Shown here: positions 22,939 to 36,100 of the stretch, piece after piece
Position numbering within the stretch: the stretch's first letter is position 1
How the letters are laid out: each line of letters opens with the position of its first letter
NCBI GenBank assembly: GCA_023213395.1
Contig: CM041465.1
Coordinates: forward strand, 238,893,741-238,957,740
Origin: Cycas panzhihuaensis
Lineage: Eukaryota; Cycadophyta
Direction of reading: 5' to 3'
Length of the DNA stretch: 64,000 nucleotides
The notes under the pieces: model-generated
What the model saw: the letters and a program-made list of their open reading frames with translations, nothing else
Told to the model about the DNA's origin: nothing
Databases searched by the model: none
Made by a program: the position numbers and the translations under genes

Positions 22939-25740
22939 TATTTCCTAGCTACTAAGAATGGATACTAACAGGTCAACTCAGGTAAGCACATGTATACTTC
23001 TTCCTTTTCACTTTTATTATTTCTTTGGAAAGGTTGATAGAAGTATTGCCTCATTGCATGACTAACTATTTCATTTATATGATCACCTTGCATCCATTTG
23101 CTTAATCATGCTGCTTGTCATATTGTGAGCCTACGATGACCCATGGGACCTACCTTTCTATAAGGTAGGCATCCCCATGGCACTCCACAACCCTCCACAC
23201 TACCTCCACATCACTTAAAGTCTCACTTAATTTGTATGATTTGCTCATACCTTGACCTTATGTCCCTGTCACAACATTTCTGGAAGCTTTAGCCCTTAAT
23301 GCTTTATTTAGTCTAGTTTCTATGCCTCCTGGACTATCCCTAGCCACCTGGACAGGAGTGCCAACCCCTCCCAAGTGTGCCACATCATCTTTTAGGGCTC
23401 CCAGAACCTTGACTGTGGCCATTTTGGCTTCTTGGTCCTACACTGCTATAAACTAAGTGGTACTACAAAGTTTACTGTAGTACTGTGAAGTTTATCGTGA
23501 TGCGACTGTTGTAACTTATTTTTTATATCTATCATGGCAATTCTCACTCTTTTCGCATAATTGCCACATGGCCATGTGCCCATCTCATCCCTATTCACAC
23601 CCTAAACACTTGATTAGGGTTGAGATGGGTATAAAACCCAAAAAGATCATCATTCCATCTCTCGTGACTCTCCAACTTTACATTCTACTACTGCGTTTCT
23701 ACTCCTTTCCTCCTCCCTTCTATAGGTGTGTCTGTAATCCTGTGTTTCCTATTGATCTAGCTCAGGATCTGTCTGTAACAACTCTTCTCTGTGGTGGGAG
23801 GCCCTCCTCCAAGTACTTTCAAGCAAGATTTTTGTGGTTCTCCTTCAACTATGCCCCAGCAAGTGTCTTTTACAGCCTTTCTTAGGGAAACCTCCTGCAA
23901 ACCCTACAGGACCTCCTCTTTCTCACTAGTTGTAGGGGTAAATCCACCCTAGACTTAGCCCAGAAGGTACCTTTGGTCTTATTTTTAGATTTTTATGTGT
24001 ATTCTTTCCATATTGGACTCATTTTCAAGTATATTTTCCTACTCTCTTCCATTTTGGCTGTAGTAAAAATTGTCTCTCTTTGAGTTTAGCTTTGTACTCT
24101 CAGATTTTCACCTCATTTCTCTGTTGGTTTTCTCTAAGAAAGCAGTGGGAGAAGGCTCACTAAGATTGGGTTCAGGGTATAAGGTGGGATCTGTCCCACT
24201 CAGACCTACTCCCCAAGGGCAACCCCCTTCTCGTCTTTCTTCTCTTACTTCTATGCTTTCCTTGGGTTAACTAGGAGAAGGTGGAGTCTTTGTCTGCGCT
24301 GGATATCAGTGTATGTAGCCCTTATTGCATTGATTCCAGGCCTACACGCCCCTCTTTTGGGCCTCCTTCACGTCCCTAACTTTACCCGGTATCCCTTAGG
24401 TCTTTGGTGAGACTTGTGTGATAGATCGTTGTCCATAGTGACTCTATTACCTTGGTATCTCTCCAACATCTTGCCCCATACATTCTCATGCTTGTTGGCT
24501 ATCTATAAACTGCCACATAACCCTATCTTATTGTAGCTAAAGGCTATGTGGAGAACTTTAGCAGAGGGTTTTTCCATCCTGAGGTTTCTCTTCCCCTTTT
24601 CTTGCTTGATGTATGTGGTTTACTTGAGGAAAGTTGAGTTGTTTGCAGTAGTAGTTACTTTAATTTAAATATAATATTTTAGCATTTATGTTACATATAT
24701 TTGCACACATATAGCCTTCTTGCAGCCCCTTCTTGGAAGGGAGAAAATCTTGTGTGTATAGGTTTGAAGCAATATCCATGAAGAGAAAGGACGTCCGGTT
24801 CTGGGTAAGCCTTTACCCTCTTTTTCTCTTTCATTTTATTTGCTTCCCTTATCTTTTCTATTCCTCTTATCTCTTATAAGGGGAAGGTAAGGAAGCCCCT
24901 ATCTTCCACATCAACCTTGGTCACACATTAACCAATTGGTGAGAGGGCATACGTTACGCACAAGTAAGGTCCTTCATTGACTTCCACACTTTCTAGGTAC
25001 ATTCTGTCCCTCTTTCTCGTCACCTTTTTTCCTTTTTAGCTTTTGTACAAAATATATTATATTAGTTTAATAGGTCATATAAAAGCAAAAAGGAGAAATC
25101 AATTATCCACTTGCATCTTTTGTATAAGAACGTTGCATGTTTGCTTTTTTAAGAAAGGGCATAGTAGGAAATACATTCCTCCTCCTTTCTCTCACCTATC
25201 CTGAAAAACACCCATAGATGCATTTCATCTAACTTGCTTGCCCGCATGAAAACCACTTATACTTCCTTTTATTTTTCTCTTATCTTTGCATATTGAGTGA
25301 AAAAGAGAGAAAAAGAGAGAGTTACCTTTTTAGTCCATTTCTTACTCCTTCCTTTAGTTGTATTTGCCTAAACCAAATAATCTAAGAAAGCTTACTCACA
25401 TTCATCCTAGGCCCTTCACCTATGCCCCATCGCCTTTGTTTTCCTTCATCATAGGAAAACTTATTAAGGATTCCTCTTCTCCCCTTCCGACCATCTAAGG
25501 GTGGGAGGACCTCCTCCTTGAGACCATCTAGGCTACCCCTGTATGCATCTTTTCTTTCGGATTGAAAGTTACTTCAAGGTAGTTGGGTGCCATTCGTGGG
25601 TCCCAAACTCACGCTCCAGCACACGAATGCCCTGCGTGGTGTTCCCTTTACTTATAGGCTCTCATCCACACCCTCAGCACCAGTTGTTGACCATCTTCAT
25701 TCTTATTGAGCATAGTGGCCATCCCCTAGACATGCATCTA
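22939..25740 (+). mobile_element. Solo LTR of family 1 in element 4
   Basis: Starts 'tatttcctagctac' (TG to TA) and ends 'acatgcatcta' (CA to TA). It is flanked by perfect 5-bp duplications GAGAG at 22934-22938 and 25741-25745. The sequences outside join into one that matches the antisense gene flank of element 1 in reverse complement (about 8560-8680). No PBS or PPT borders it. It is alignable with 17638-20892 but clearly more diverged than the two LTRs of element 1 are from each other. Confidence 0.88.
23630..23637 (+). promoter_or_regulatory. TATA box in the solo LTR
   Basis: 'gggTATAAAAC', the counterpart of 18345-18352 with a related flanking context. Confidence 0.5.
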
Positions 25741-25745
25741 GAGAG

Positions 25746-26391
25746 AAAAGCTTCAAACCTCTGGGGTGATCTGTACCTCATATATATATAATTATACATC
25801 CCCTTACAAGGATTCTAACTTCCCAGGGCACATTGTACCATTGATGATTATGTATATATATAGAGATAGGGACCACATTGATACCATATTTTAATATAAA
25901 TAGTTGATCTATTTTGATGGTTATGGATGTATGGATACATAGATGCATGATAGATGTATAAATATATATAGATTTTATTATATTATATATTCTCTTATAT
26001 ATTTTCTTTATGGAATGGCACTCACATAAGGCACATATGATCACCTTGTATGTGAGGTAATGTCATGTGGTCTTAGGGTGAGGGGATCATATTTCCCTTG
26101 GAAGAAAAATAGTGATCCAGATAAAAAAGATAGCAAAACAAGTATGGATATCCTAGGAGCATTAAAAGGGGATAGGATCTATCTCAAGAAGCCTTCTCTA
26201 GGTGGTAGCTTATGCTAAAACGCAGATGGAGTTACTTTCTAGAGGAGTTGAACATGAGCATGGAGACATGCCCTTAAGGTGATATATTTGCCACTTTTCA
26301 TGGACTAAGGAAAGGGCTTCGCTTATTAAGGGGAAATATGATACCTTTAGAAAAGGGCATAGCCATCTTGACAATAAATGGATTCACTAAA
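25746..26391 (-). other. Element 4 fragment between antisense gene and integrase
   Basis: Non-coding, with AT-dinucleotide runs (25781-25790, 25849-25862, 25959-25990). Positions 25770-25900 match the reverse complement of 8480-8600 of element 1 ('cttacaaggattc' against 'cctacaaggattc'). It ends with the CTAAA duplication of element 2 at 26387-26391. Confidence 0.7.
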
Positions 26392-26950
26392 TGTTGCACC
26401 AAAACTTAGCCTCCTTGGTTATATTTAGATTATGTTGGTAAATTGATACATGTTATATGGTTTTATTAGTAGCGATTAATGTATGTTGATTCTACTTTAT
26501 GGATTGGGCCTTATTTTATTGAAATGATCTATGATTATTAATTGATAAAATGTAATAAATGATGATGTAATAGGTATTCCTATCATTCTTCTGATGATGT
26601 AAACTTTGGCAATAAAGTTTTCTTTATAACTAACTTAACCCTGTACTTCTTTCAAAGTTTATTATTATTATTATTATTTTAATCCTTGATTCCACCCATT
26701 TTTTATCATTTTTGGGCTTGTGTTTATCATTTTTATCATGTTTTAGGCCTCTCTTCTCATCAATAAAGTAATTTATGCCTTAATTTATCAAGAAAAATAA
26801 TCTTTTGACCTTTTAAATGTATTATTTTTGTCTCCTAACTAATCACCATGTTTTTAACTACATGCATGCAAAACTCAACTAGTGCACTAAAATTTTGTAT
26901 GTCACCACCTAGATTTGATGGGATTTGATTCTCTCAATGCCCAAAAGTGT

Positions 26951-26958
26951 TATAAAAG
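26951..26958 (+). promoter_or_regulatory. TATA box of the family-2 LTR (5' copy)
   Basis: 'agtgtTATAAAAGGA', followed after about 50 bp by a purine-rich GAGA tract (27000-27050). The 3' LTR has 'TATAAAGG' at 37026-37033, and the LTRs of element 3 have lost the motif. Confidence 0.5.
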
Positions 26959-28158
26959 GATTGTTAATTATAGTTTTTGATATGGAGGAAGAGACAACGG
27001 AAGGAGAGAGAGAGAGATAGAAGTGAAGAGAGTTGAGAATTAGAGAGGAAGAATCACTTCTTCCTCTTTGATTAAGAGATTTTATGAACTTCTTGGAGAA
27101 TTATTGAGGACTACTATTGTGCTTTTTGGAGACTTAATTTTTTGAATTTATTAGGTAAAATCTCAAAGAAGTTTTTCTACTATACTACTACTACTCAATT
27201 ATCAATGGTCTAAGCTTTCATCTCTTTGTATCTTCATTAATTTTTACTTCAAACTTCTTTGGATTTAGTAAGATCTTTCGTATTGGCTTTCAAGCTTGTT
27301 TCATATTGTCTTGAAGGTAATTTTGGCTTAGAATTATTTCTTTTCATTAGCTAACTATTATTGGATTATTGTTTGGACTCTTGGAATTGAAATATATGCT
27401 GAAAGGTCCACCCTTTTTGGGGTTCCTTAAGGATAGACAAGGGTGGGGCATGGTCATCTCTTCACCATACATCTAGCTACTCCTTTCCGCTCTCTCACAA
27501 CAACCTATATTTCAATTGGATTTCCACTCTTGTTTGGCATTATTTGGCCTCTTTAGATTGTTGTTGCTTCCTTCTTTACTCTTGCTTTGAAGGAAAGTGT
27601 GTGGAAAGGTTAGTCAAGTGAAAAAAATACTTCCATTTTGAGGCACTCTTTATAATAGGAAAGGAATATTTGTCTTATATCTATCATTACATGCACATGC
27701 AATTTTATTTTTAAGTGGGCTCTTGTATATTGAAAATTAAAAGTTGATAGTATCGTTTAATTGGATTATTACTAATTTTTAGCTTTTATATAGGGTTCAA
27801 GGATTCCTTTTGGATCTCTTACTACTCCAACCATGATAGAACCTTTGGTTGATCTTGCATGTATGATTATTGTTTAGATTTATGACTTGTTCATCATTTC
27901 ATGGGTCTGAAAATCATCACAAAATAGCAGTAGTTTCTTTTAAGATTTTCTCTTTTTATGTATTATTTCATCATTTTTTAAAAGAATTAGTTGCATACAT
28001 CAAGTTTGGAGCATATTAGCTTGTCTTGCATGTAGATTAATTTCTTTTGAAAAGGAATTTTCATAAAGATTGTGTGAATATTTTTAGATTTTATTTCCAT
28101 GGCATCATCTCTCTTAAAATAAATCATACATGTTGCATGTAAAAAAGCCACTTCATAG

Positions 28159-28304
28159 TTGCATGTGCATCCTTTATCTTACATGCAACAAATAAAGACT
28201 TGCATGCATATTGCATATGCATCCTTTATCTTGCATGCAACAAAAAAGGACTTGCATGCATATTGCATGTGCATCCTTTATCTTGCATGCAATAAAAAAA
28301 AGAC
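28159..28304 (+). repeat. 52-bp tandem array in the 5' LTR of element 2 (3 units)
   Basis: Units start at 28159, 28211 and 28263; each contains 'catgcatattgcatgtgcat'-like text with several CATGCA (RY) motifs. The LTRs of element 3 have a single degenerate unit; the 3' LTR of element 2 has four. Confidence 0.85.
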
Positions 28305-28914
28305 TTACATGCATAGTTTCTAGTGTGTTTATTTAAAAAAAAAAGGGGGAGACTTGCATGCATAGTTTCTAGTGTGTTTATTTAATATTTTATTATTAAA
28401 TAAATAAATAAATAAATAACAAGATTGATATGAGTTTGATCTTATGGTTTTCTTGGTTGTATTATCTTACTCTCTTGGCTTTGCACCCTTACAACAATAT
28501 CAAAACCTAGAAACCCAAATGAGATAAACTATTGTTTCCATTAGTTTACCCTCTCTTACATCTTGGTAAAACTCAAAAAGTTGAACTGATTATAAGAGAG
28601 GAGTCCCTAGGAAAGATCTTAAGGATATTGTAAATGTGGCTCCAAACTTAGAATTCCTTCGTCAAGTTGTATAGGTTGGCAGATTCTATCACCATGTTTC
28701 ACATCCACACCTTTCATCGTACCCACTCTCACTAAGCTAGATGACACTACTAGGCAAAGACTCCTTTCTAGGAGTTAGGTAAAGATGGTCCTTTAGGTCT
28801 CTTTTAAGCTTTATATTAGATCCTCTTCAAGCCTAAACCATCTTTTTAGTAACCTTGCTAAGGACCCACCCCTAGAACTCCATTATCTTACTAGGGATAG
28901 ATGTAGTACCACCA

Positions 28915-28945
28915 TCTTTCTAATGACCATATTGAGGAGCCACTA
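28915..28945 (+). other. Candidate primer-binding region of element 2
   Basis: 'tctttctaatgaccatattgagga' follows the LTR. It is shared with element 3 (47334) and with element 1 (1662). Confidence 0.5.
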
Positions 28946-31505
28946 TTTATCTTCAAGTAAAGCTATGGAAACTACAAGACCTATGCCTAGGTACCCCTTG
29001 AGACTTCAAGGCCTTCCGCTTGATTCTCAAATGTCTCCATTACACCTTGGTCAGGGTGTTTCATCATCATATGTTGAATCCTCAAAGTTTGAAGCACTTG
29101 ATATGTTTATCCTCCTAATGATTTAACACAACTATATAACATATTGGTAGAGTAGGAATATCTAGATCCTTTGCAGTATCCTAGTGATCCTTCTTTTGTA
29201 GATCCTTCTTTCCCATAGGAAGAACCAACTGCTACTCGATTATATCCATCTTTTCCTAAGTTGATTCTTACTAGGATCCCTACCCCACTATGCATGCCTA
29301 ATTATCATGATCCATTTCAGCCAAAGACTCATACTATGTCATCTTTACCACAACATATCTAGATTGATCCATTAGGTATAGACTATGAGTTAATTGAGGT
29401 AGACCCTCCACCTAAAACTGTGTGGTCCCTTCATCTCTCTCATCCTCCTTCACTAAGACCTACTTCATGATTTCATTCTCTGCTTATAAAAGAAGTTGAC
29501 AATCATAAATCAACCCATTCATAACCTTGTCAACCCTCTCCTAGGTAGCAGGTGTAGGCTCAATCTTCCTATTCCATACCTCTTACTCATGGAGGTAATA
29601 CTACCATAGTGGCTTATGGCATTCCTAGCTTTATCCATATACCTACTTTTAGTCAAACAATTATGTCTTCGCCTAGTTTTCGACCCATTCGTTCTTATTC
29701 CACTAGGATTACCTCAACACACCTTGTTTCTTTTACTACTCAGGTACCCCTTCATGTATCACATACTTTTGGATCTTAGGGTGTTAGGCCCTGTCCACTA
29801 TCACTTAGAGCATCTAATATGATTTCCTCATTGTTGCATGTTTTCATGCTCAATTACCATATTCGCATGCTTCGGTAAGGCAATCACAACATTTGGGGAC
29901 TTCTAGGCCCATATCTTCTTCACATATTCCTAGGCCTATCTCTCAAGTCAACCCTTTCTATACTTATAATTTAAGTTTCCCATAAAACCTCATACCCAAA
30001 ACCAATTTTGTCGTTAATCCTGTAGTATAGTTTATTCCCACTTCTACTCTTCTACTTCATGGTGTTTTGCAACAACTACAATCATAACAATGTATGCATT
30101 CATCTATTCCTTATCTATCATCCTCACCTTAACATCCTACTATGTTGAGGCCAAGGAGACCCTTCTTAGACTATATGAAGTCTCCCTTTCTGTGTGAGGT
30201 TTTGTTGTCACCTATACCCCCATTCCTTCCTGAATTTCCTAAGTTTTCAGATAATTCATCTCAAGATCCCTGCCTTCCATATATAGGAATTTTAACTTGC
30301 CTAAATGGATTTTATGTCATATGATTATGTTATAATGCGTCTATTTCTAAAATTGCTTCAAGACAATGCTTTGAAGTGGTTTTATCGACTTCCTTTGGCT
30401 TCGATTATCTCATTCTAATAACTAGTGACTCTTTCATCAACTATTTTGATGTAGCAAGACCATTTGAGTCAGGCATCAAATCCTTGCTTGCAATAAAACA
30501 AAACAATGATGAAACTTTAAGAGATTTTATTAGGAGATTTCAAGATCAAGTTTAGGCTTACCATTCATACCTTGATCCTAGTTTGTTGTTTGATCTATTT
30601 ACCAATGCATTAAGATCCCATATACATTTGAAAGTTTTGAAACTTGGTCCTCAAGTATATGAGGAAGTAGTTAACCACCATTTGGCATTAAAGACTTTTG
30701 AAATATAAGCAGGTATTAAGAAGGTTAGGAAACCGATGCCTTCTAAGGATCTAGTTCATACTATAAAGGCTACCTATCCTGAGCCTACATACAATCATCT
30801 TACTTCTTTGATTAGGTCACTTGAGCATGTGATCAATACTAAGTTATGTATTGATGGTACATCTCCTGATCAATCCTCTCAAGAGACCAAAGTGATTCAC
30901 TTGACTGAGGGGAGGAAGAACCAAGCTCCTCCCCCTCCTCCTCCTTTATCTAGAAAGATGAAGTGGTGCTCCTATCATCAAACTGATGCACATGATAAAA
31001 GTCAGTACCGAACCATTCAAAATACAGTCCGTAACACAAACACTCAAGTAAATGATTCTTCTAAATCATCGCAAGACCAAATGATCTATAAGGATCTATT
31101 GCCTCAACACAGTGAGAAAACTAGTAAAGAAGATAAAGGCAAAGGGAAGCAGATACAAGATGATGAAGACCAACCTTCAAGCTCTAATTCATTAAATAAG
31201 GCTACCACTCCCACAAATATTCAAGTAAGAAGAAACACTAGTCAACCTCATCCACCTCCTAAAGGTGGTGATACCAAGAGAACCATAAACATGGTGGAGA
31301 CTTCAAAGAGCGCAAGACCATTTAAATCATCTGATGATTTGATGGTGAGGAATCCTAGCTCTTTTCCTATAATACCTCCCCATCCTATCAAGTTTAGGTC
31401 CATTCATTTAAGTTTAAAAGATGGATCTTTCTCTTTGGTAGATGAATTAAGGACTATTCCTATGGGCATATCAGTTATTAATTTGCTCAAGTTTTACCCT
31501 GAGTA
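28946..31505 (+). pseudogene. gag: gag of element 2
   Basis: The N-terminal half (28946-30170) is Pro/Ser/Gln-rich with many stops. The gag domain lies at about 30200-30720 and reads 'FESGIKSLLAIKQNNDETLR', 'FQDQV' and 'LRSHIHLKVLKLGPQVYEEV', matching element 3 at 48914-49138. From 30736 to 31506 it stays open for 256 codons, the longest intact frame in the window. This part holds a poly-Pro run (about 30926), a zinc-knuckle-like 'WCSYHQTDAHDKSQYRTIQ' whose last Cys has become Tyr (31006), a charged linker and the terminal 'ISVINLLKFYPE'. Confidence 0.82.
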
Positions 31506-31559
31506 ACATCAACTTTTATTTAATGCATTAGGAGTTCCCATAGTAGCTTATTCACTTAC

Positions 31560-31915
31560 TTCTACTCTTTCCTTTGACCTTTTTACTTGACCTTGACATT
31601 CTGCCCATGTGCCAAATGATATTCCACTATTTTATATTGAGATCATCAAGGATGATATTAATATTAAGCAGATTATCATTGATAAAGGATCATTTATCAA
31701 TATAATCCCTCTTCATCTTATTGAGAATTTGGAGATTTCTATCTTTACTCTATGCAAATGGATCTGCCAAGGGTAAGACAAGAATCAAAAGGTACCCTTG
31801 GGTCAAGTTACTCTTCCACTCACATTGGAAGGTAAGATAGTGCTTACTGACCTTATTATCATTGACTTGGATATAGAGTATAATATCCTTTTAGGTAGAA
31901 TAAGGATCACCTAAA
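31560..31915 (+). pseudogene. Aspartic protease of element 2
   Basis: 'IIDKGSFINIIPLHLIENLE' (31675-31734) is the D-x-G-S loop with Asp kept; it continues 'KVPLGQVTLPLTLEGK' (31791) and ends 'EYNILLGRI'. A TAA stop at 31774 breaks it. Its closest match in the window is element 3 at 49957-50334. Confidence 0.82.
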
Positions 31916-33110
31916 TGATAGTAGTTTGTTCATCCCATTTTGGTGAACTTAGGTTTATCCATGAGGGAGAACTCAAGATCATCAAATGAAAGCCTAAACC
32001 TATTAAACATTCAGTCCTTCTCATTGAGACTTTTATAGAACCTAGTGAATCATCTAACTCTATAGAGTATTTTGTTCAATCACTTAGTTTGGGACAATAG
32101 TTTTGCTATTGAATCTCCTTCAACTCACCTAGAAGTGAAGGATATGGATTTAGTCGAGGTTGTCCCTTTATCATCAGGTTCCTTATCTATTCCAGTTCCT
32201 TCAAATTTGACTAATCCTCTTTTGGTTCCTTCTTCTTCTATTTTAGAAGAAGAAATGGCTTCTCATTCTATTATACCTTATAAAGGACCATCTCAAAGTG
32301 ACCTTATTGATACAAATCCTATTCACACTTGTTTCTCATAGGTTTTGTGCTTGCCCCTAGGGGAAAATTTAGTAGTTCCTTCTATGACCACTCATTTAGT
32401 AACTACTTCTTTATGTATCATTACACATGACTCACATGTTATTGCTTCTCCATCTTTCTCTCATTCCCCTTTCTTTAAGACATGGTTAAATAGGCATGAG
32501 AAGAAGATGCTATTGCATCAACATCCAGATCTAGTATCAGATTGTAAAGATCTAGGGTATTTGATATAAGGTCAAGCTACATTTAGAACCTCCACTATAG
32601 TATGAGAAGTTAATTATATTTCTACTCTCTTGTTACTTTTCTGTCCTCATGTGGACCCTCTCCTATCTTTTCTTATCTTAATATCTCCATCTCACCTTAA
32701 TTATGGCATGTATAATCAAGAGTTCATTCAAGATTTTTCTTCAATTTGGAAGTTCGTAGATAAGCCTATCCCCTTTTCTCAAGTTGCATTAATTATCGAG
32801 TTTGTGTCCATTCCAAACTCTTTAGTTGGTCCTCTTTCATCTTCTATTTCTCAATCTAAAAACCTTTACCTCATCAATCTCTTTGACCTCAATCATTTTG
32901 AGAATGATGAAATAATTATTGAGTATTTAGTAGGTTCATTCCCTAGCCTTCCTTATGGACATCATAAGTTAGGATTTTCTAAGGTTATAGTTTATCATTC
33001 CCAACCCCAGGAGTTTGTTTCTTTAGTCGAACCTATTCCTCCTTATTTTAAGGAAGGGAACGTAATGCTTTTGGAAAAAACCATCGATGTAGATTTAGAA
33101 ACATAAGATA
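31916..33110 (+). pseudogene. Protease-RT linker of element 2
   Basis: About 1.2 kb of coding-like sequence between protease and RT, with open stretches 32072-32341, 32345-32569 and 32630-33106. It is conserved with element 3 (50336-51540) as protein: 'VDKPIPFSQV', 'SSISQSK' and 'NHFENDEIIIEYLVGSFPS'. I recognise no domain. The motif at its end also occurs in element 4 (63480-63690) and, fused to protease, in element 1. Confidence 0.7.
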
Positions 33111-33139
33111 CCCCTAAAATCATTAAGTTGGGAGCTAGT

Positions 33140-33180
33140 TGCACTCCCCAAGATAACATTCATTTATCACCTCTGTAATA
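33140..33180 (+). other. Deletion junction replacing RT, RNase H and integrase
   Basis: Left of it the text matches element 3 up to about 51580 ('gagctagtt...ccaaga'); right of it, it matches from about 54265 ('acctctacaatgaggataaac' against 'acctctgtaataaggataaac'). About 2.7 kb present in element 3 is absent. Confidence 0.85.
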
Positions 33181-36100
33181 AGGATAAACTAAAACTTTGA
33201 AACTAGTACATTTGCCTAATGAGCTAAAACTATGGGCAAACCCTATTTTTTTTTCTAAGTTAGTCCTCTATAATGAGAATAAACTATGGCTTTGAAGCTA
33301 ATACCTCTGCCTAATGAGCTTAAACTATGGGAAAATCCCTTCTTTTCAAAAGATTAGTTATTCCAAAACTTATATCTTTGCCTAATGAGCTAAAACTATG
33401 GGCAAAATCTCCCTTGCTTTCTAATACTTTTTTCCTTTCATTAAGCATCATGGTCTTTTTATGATAGATCCATCCCATAATTATGTAAGTTGTGTTCTCT
33501 TTCTAGTACTTACATTGGTTGTGAGTTTACCATCATTTTGATCATGTTCTCCTTTGAGTTTCACACTTAAAAGAGGACTTATTCCCCCACCTTTATTATA
33601 CTTTCATCTTACAAAGAGAAACACCCCTTGTCATCTTCAAGTATTCACTCATTCATTGAGAGTTTACTTTTATTTATTAGTTTGTTACCTTGTTAATTCA
33701 GACCTTAATTTCACTTACTAGTTAGTTAACTTTGGGATTCCCTTTTCAATCATATACCACCAATTGTTGATTATTTTTATTATCCTTAGTTCTCTTTATT
33801 ATTCCTTTGAAACAAATACTCATTCTGTCACTTTTCCTATATGTTTCGAGACACCATAATTTTGATTTTCTTTTTTCTCCCTGCAGTTCATTCCTTAAGG
33901 AGATTGGCCCCTTTCCCTTTAAAATTTTATTAAAAAAGAGAAATCCTTGTTGTGTTGAGTAGAAGAGTTTCTTAAGAAGATAATTATGATCCTATTCTTT
34001 TGAAAAGTGGAAGTGAAAAGTTAAAAAATAAAAGAAAAAATAAAAGAAAGTTGAAAGAAATTAAAAAGTAAGTTTATTATTTTCATCCTCTTTAATCTGG
34101 GGTAAGTCACATGACAGCGTCATCTCCACTTGTCTATCTATAGGTTGGGTTCATTTGGATAAGTTATTCAGGACTTTTAGATCTAGTTGCTTAGGTCCAC
34201 CATGGCCTTAGTTATGATTGAACCCTACTTAACACCTTGATCATAATTGTCTTAATTAGGTTTCTTCTTCTTACTTCATCATAGTCAAAGATCTATTTCT
34301 TCCACCATCTTCTTACTGATTGATTCACGTACCTTCTTTCATTGATCACACAGTCTCCTAGTTTAGATTCTCTCATTTCTACAGCATTGAGTATCTTCAC
34401 CAATGGGGGTAGTAGAGGAAACACAGGACTGTCTACTTCTTCTTGGGTGGTTTATGACTAATTAGGAAGTCCCCTCCTTTCTATAGGTTTCTTTATACCT
34501 AGGTCAACCAATAATGAAATTGAATACCTTGCAATTATAGGAGCCTTGTCAGATGTCTCTCACTTTTCCCTTGGACCTATTACTTTGTATGTCAATTCTT
34601 AGGTTGTGGTTTATCAGTTAGTTGGGATGTACTAGATCCACTCTCCATAAATCCTTTCTTTGCATCATCAGGCCTCATCATTGTTTTCCCTATTTGCCTC
34701 AGTAACTATCCAATACATACCACATTCTTTTAATCTCAAAGCTGATGCTCTCGTTTCCTCAATCCTTGATGATCATATTGATTGATTTTGCTTCTTCTAA
34801 CTGGGGGCACCCCACTCTAAAATGAGTATTAACTACCACTTTATGATAAGTATAAACTATTGGTTTAGTAAGACTATAGGTTTAGGTAGTTATGATATTG
34901 TGGTGATAGGTATAAGATTGAAGCAAGATATATGAAAGGGCTAGACCCACATGGGAATCTTGGGCTATAGAGGTTATTGCTAGGGGACAAGTTTCTAAAA
35001 GCTTCTTGCCCCTAGAAGGAGCTAATAAAGAATCCAATATACTTGGGTAGTTAGTTGTTTATTAAGTGAGATTAGCTTTATTTGGTAAATGACTTACTTC
35101 CTTTATGATATATTATATGAGTGTGGGATTATCCTATATTAATATAATCTATCAAGAGTATGATGTGAGTTATATGGATTCCCCTTTTAGAGATTTTTAT
35201 TACTCCATATTCTACTTTCATAAACTTATTACCATTTATATTCAAGATGATTTCAAGTTTATGAAAATAGAATAAGTAAACCTTTCACTTACCCCATTTT
35301 AATATTTTATTTATCTCCTAGTTTTTATTCCTCCCTAAACCTTATCTTTCTTAAACCATGTTACTATGGAATGAGTATAAACTACCATGTATATAGTATT
35401 ACAAAGAAAACCAAAAAAGTAAATAACCACAAAAGAACAAAAAAAGTAAAAAATAATAAAAATCATTGCATGTTTCATTGGATAAATCACACTAATGAAT
35501 GCATCCTATACTCAAATATAAATGGGAATAGGGGGGATAAAATGTTTAGAGACAAGTAATCATTCCAAGATTTTAGGTACCTATTGTTGAGTCTAAACTA
35601 GGACAGGATGACAAACTCTGAGCTTCCATTTCCTTGTTGATAAGTATAAACTATGACAAGACCTTTATCTAATACCTCCATACCTATTAATGAGCCTAAA
35701 CTATGATAGGGATCCCTCTAAAGTTAATTGTTAATAAGGTTAAAAGATGATAATCACCCTCTAAAATCCCCCACACCATTAATGAGGCTAAACTATGATG
35801 GGTTTGCTTTAAAAAGTCACCTATTAATGATCTTAAACTCTGATAGTCCATCCTTTTTACCCCAGCAAAAAGATTTTGCTTCGAAAAGTTACCTATTAAT
35901 GAGTTTAAACTATAATAGTCTATCCTTTTTGGTCCGGTGAAAAGACTTCCCTCTAATACTTAGTTAATGAGAGATAAACTATGACTAGATGTATATTAGA
36001 AGCCCATCTAGTTTGTGGATATTTGGTGATAAAGTCCCATCCAGTTTATGGGCATTAGATAAGTTTTTGATAATAGTAGGCACCTAGTTCTTTTAGGTAA

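Larger units (their letters stand above)
26392..28914 (+). repeat. 5' LTR of element 2 (family 2)
   Basis: Starts TGTTGCACCAAAACTTAG, ends ACCACCA. Aligns throughout with 36466-39039 and with both LTRs of element 3. Contains a TATA box at 26951, a 52-bp tandem array at 28159-28304 and an AAAT microsatellite at 28395-28419. Confidence 0.93.

Noticed and set aside
22939-25740. 3' LTR of an element with a sense PMD gene at 20893-22938
   Set aside because: No PPT before it, perfect GAGAG duplication around it, and element 4 text continues on the other side. It is a solo LTR.
28159-28304. CRISPR-like array
   Set aside because: Regular tandem units without unique spacers, inside a plant LTR.
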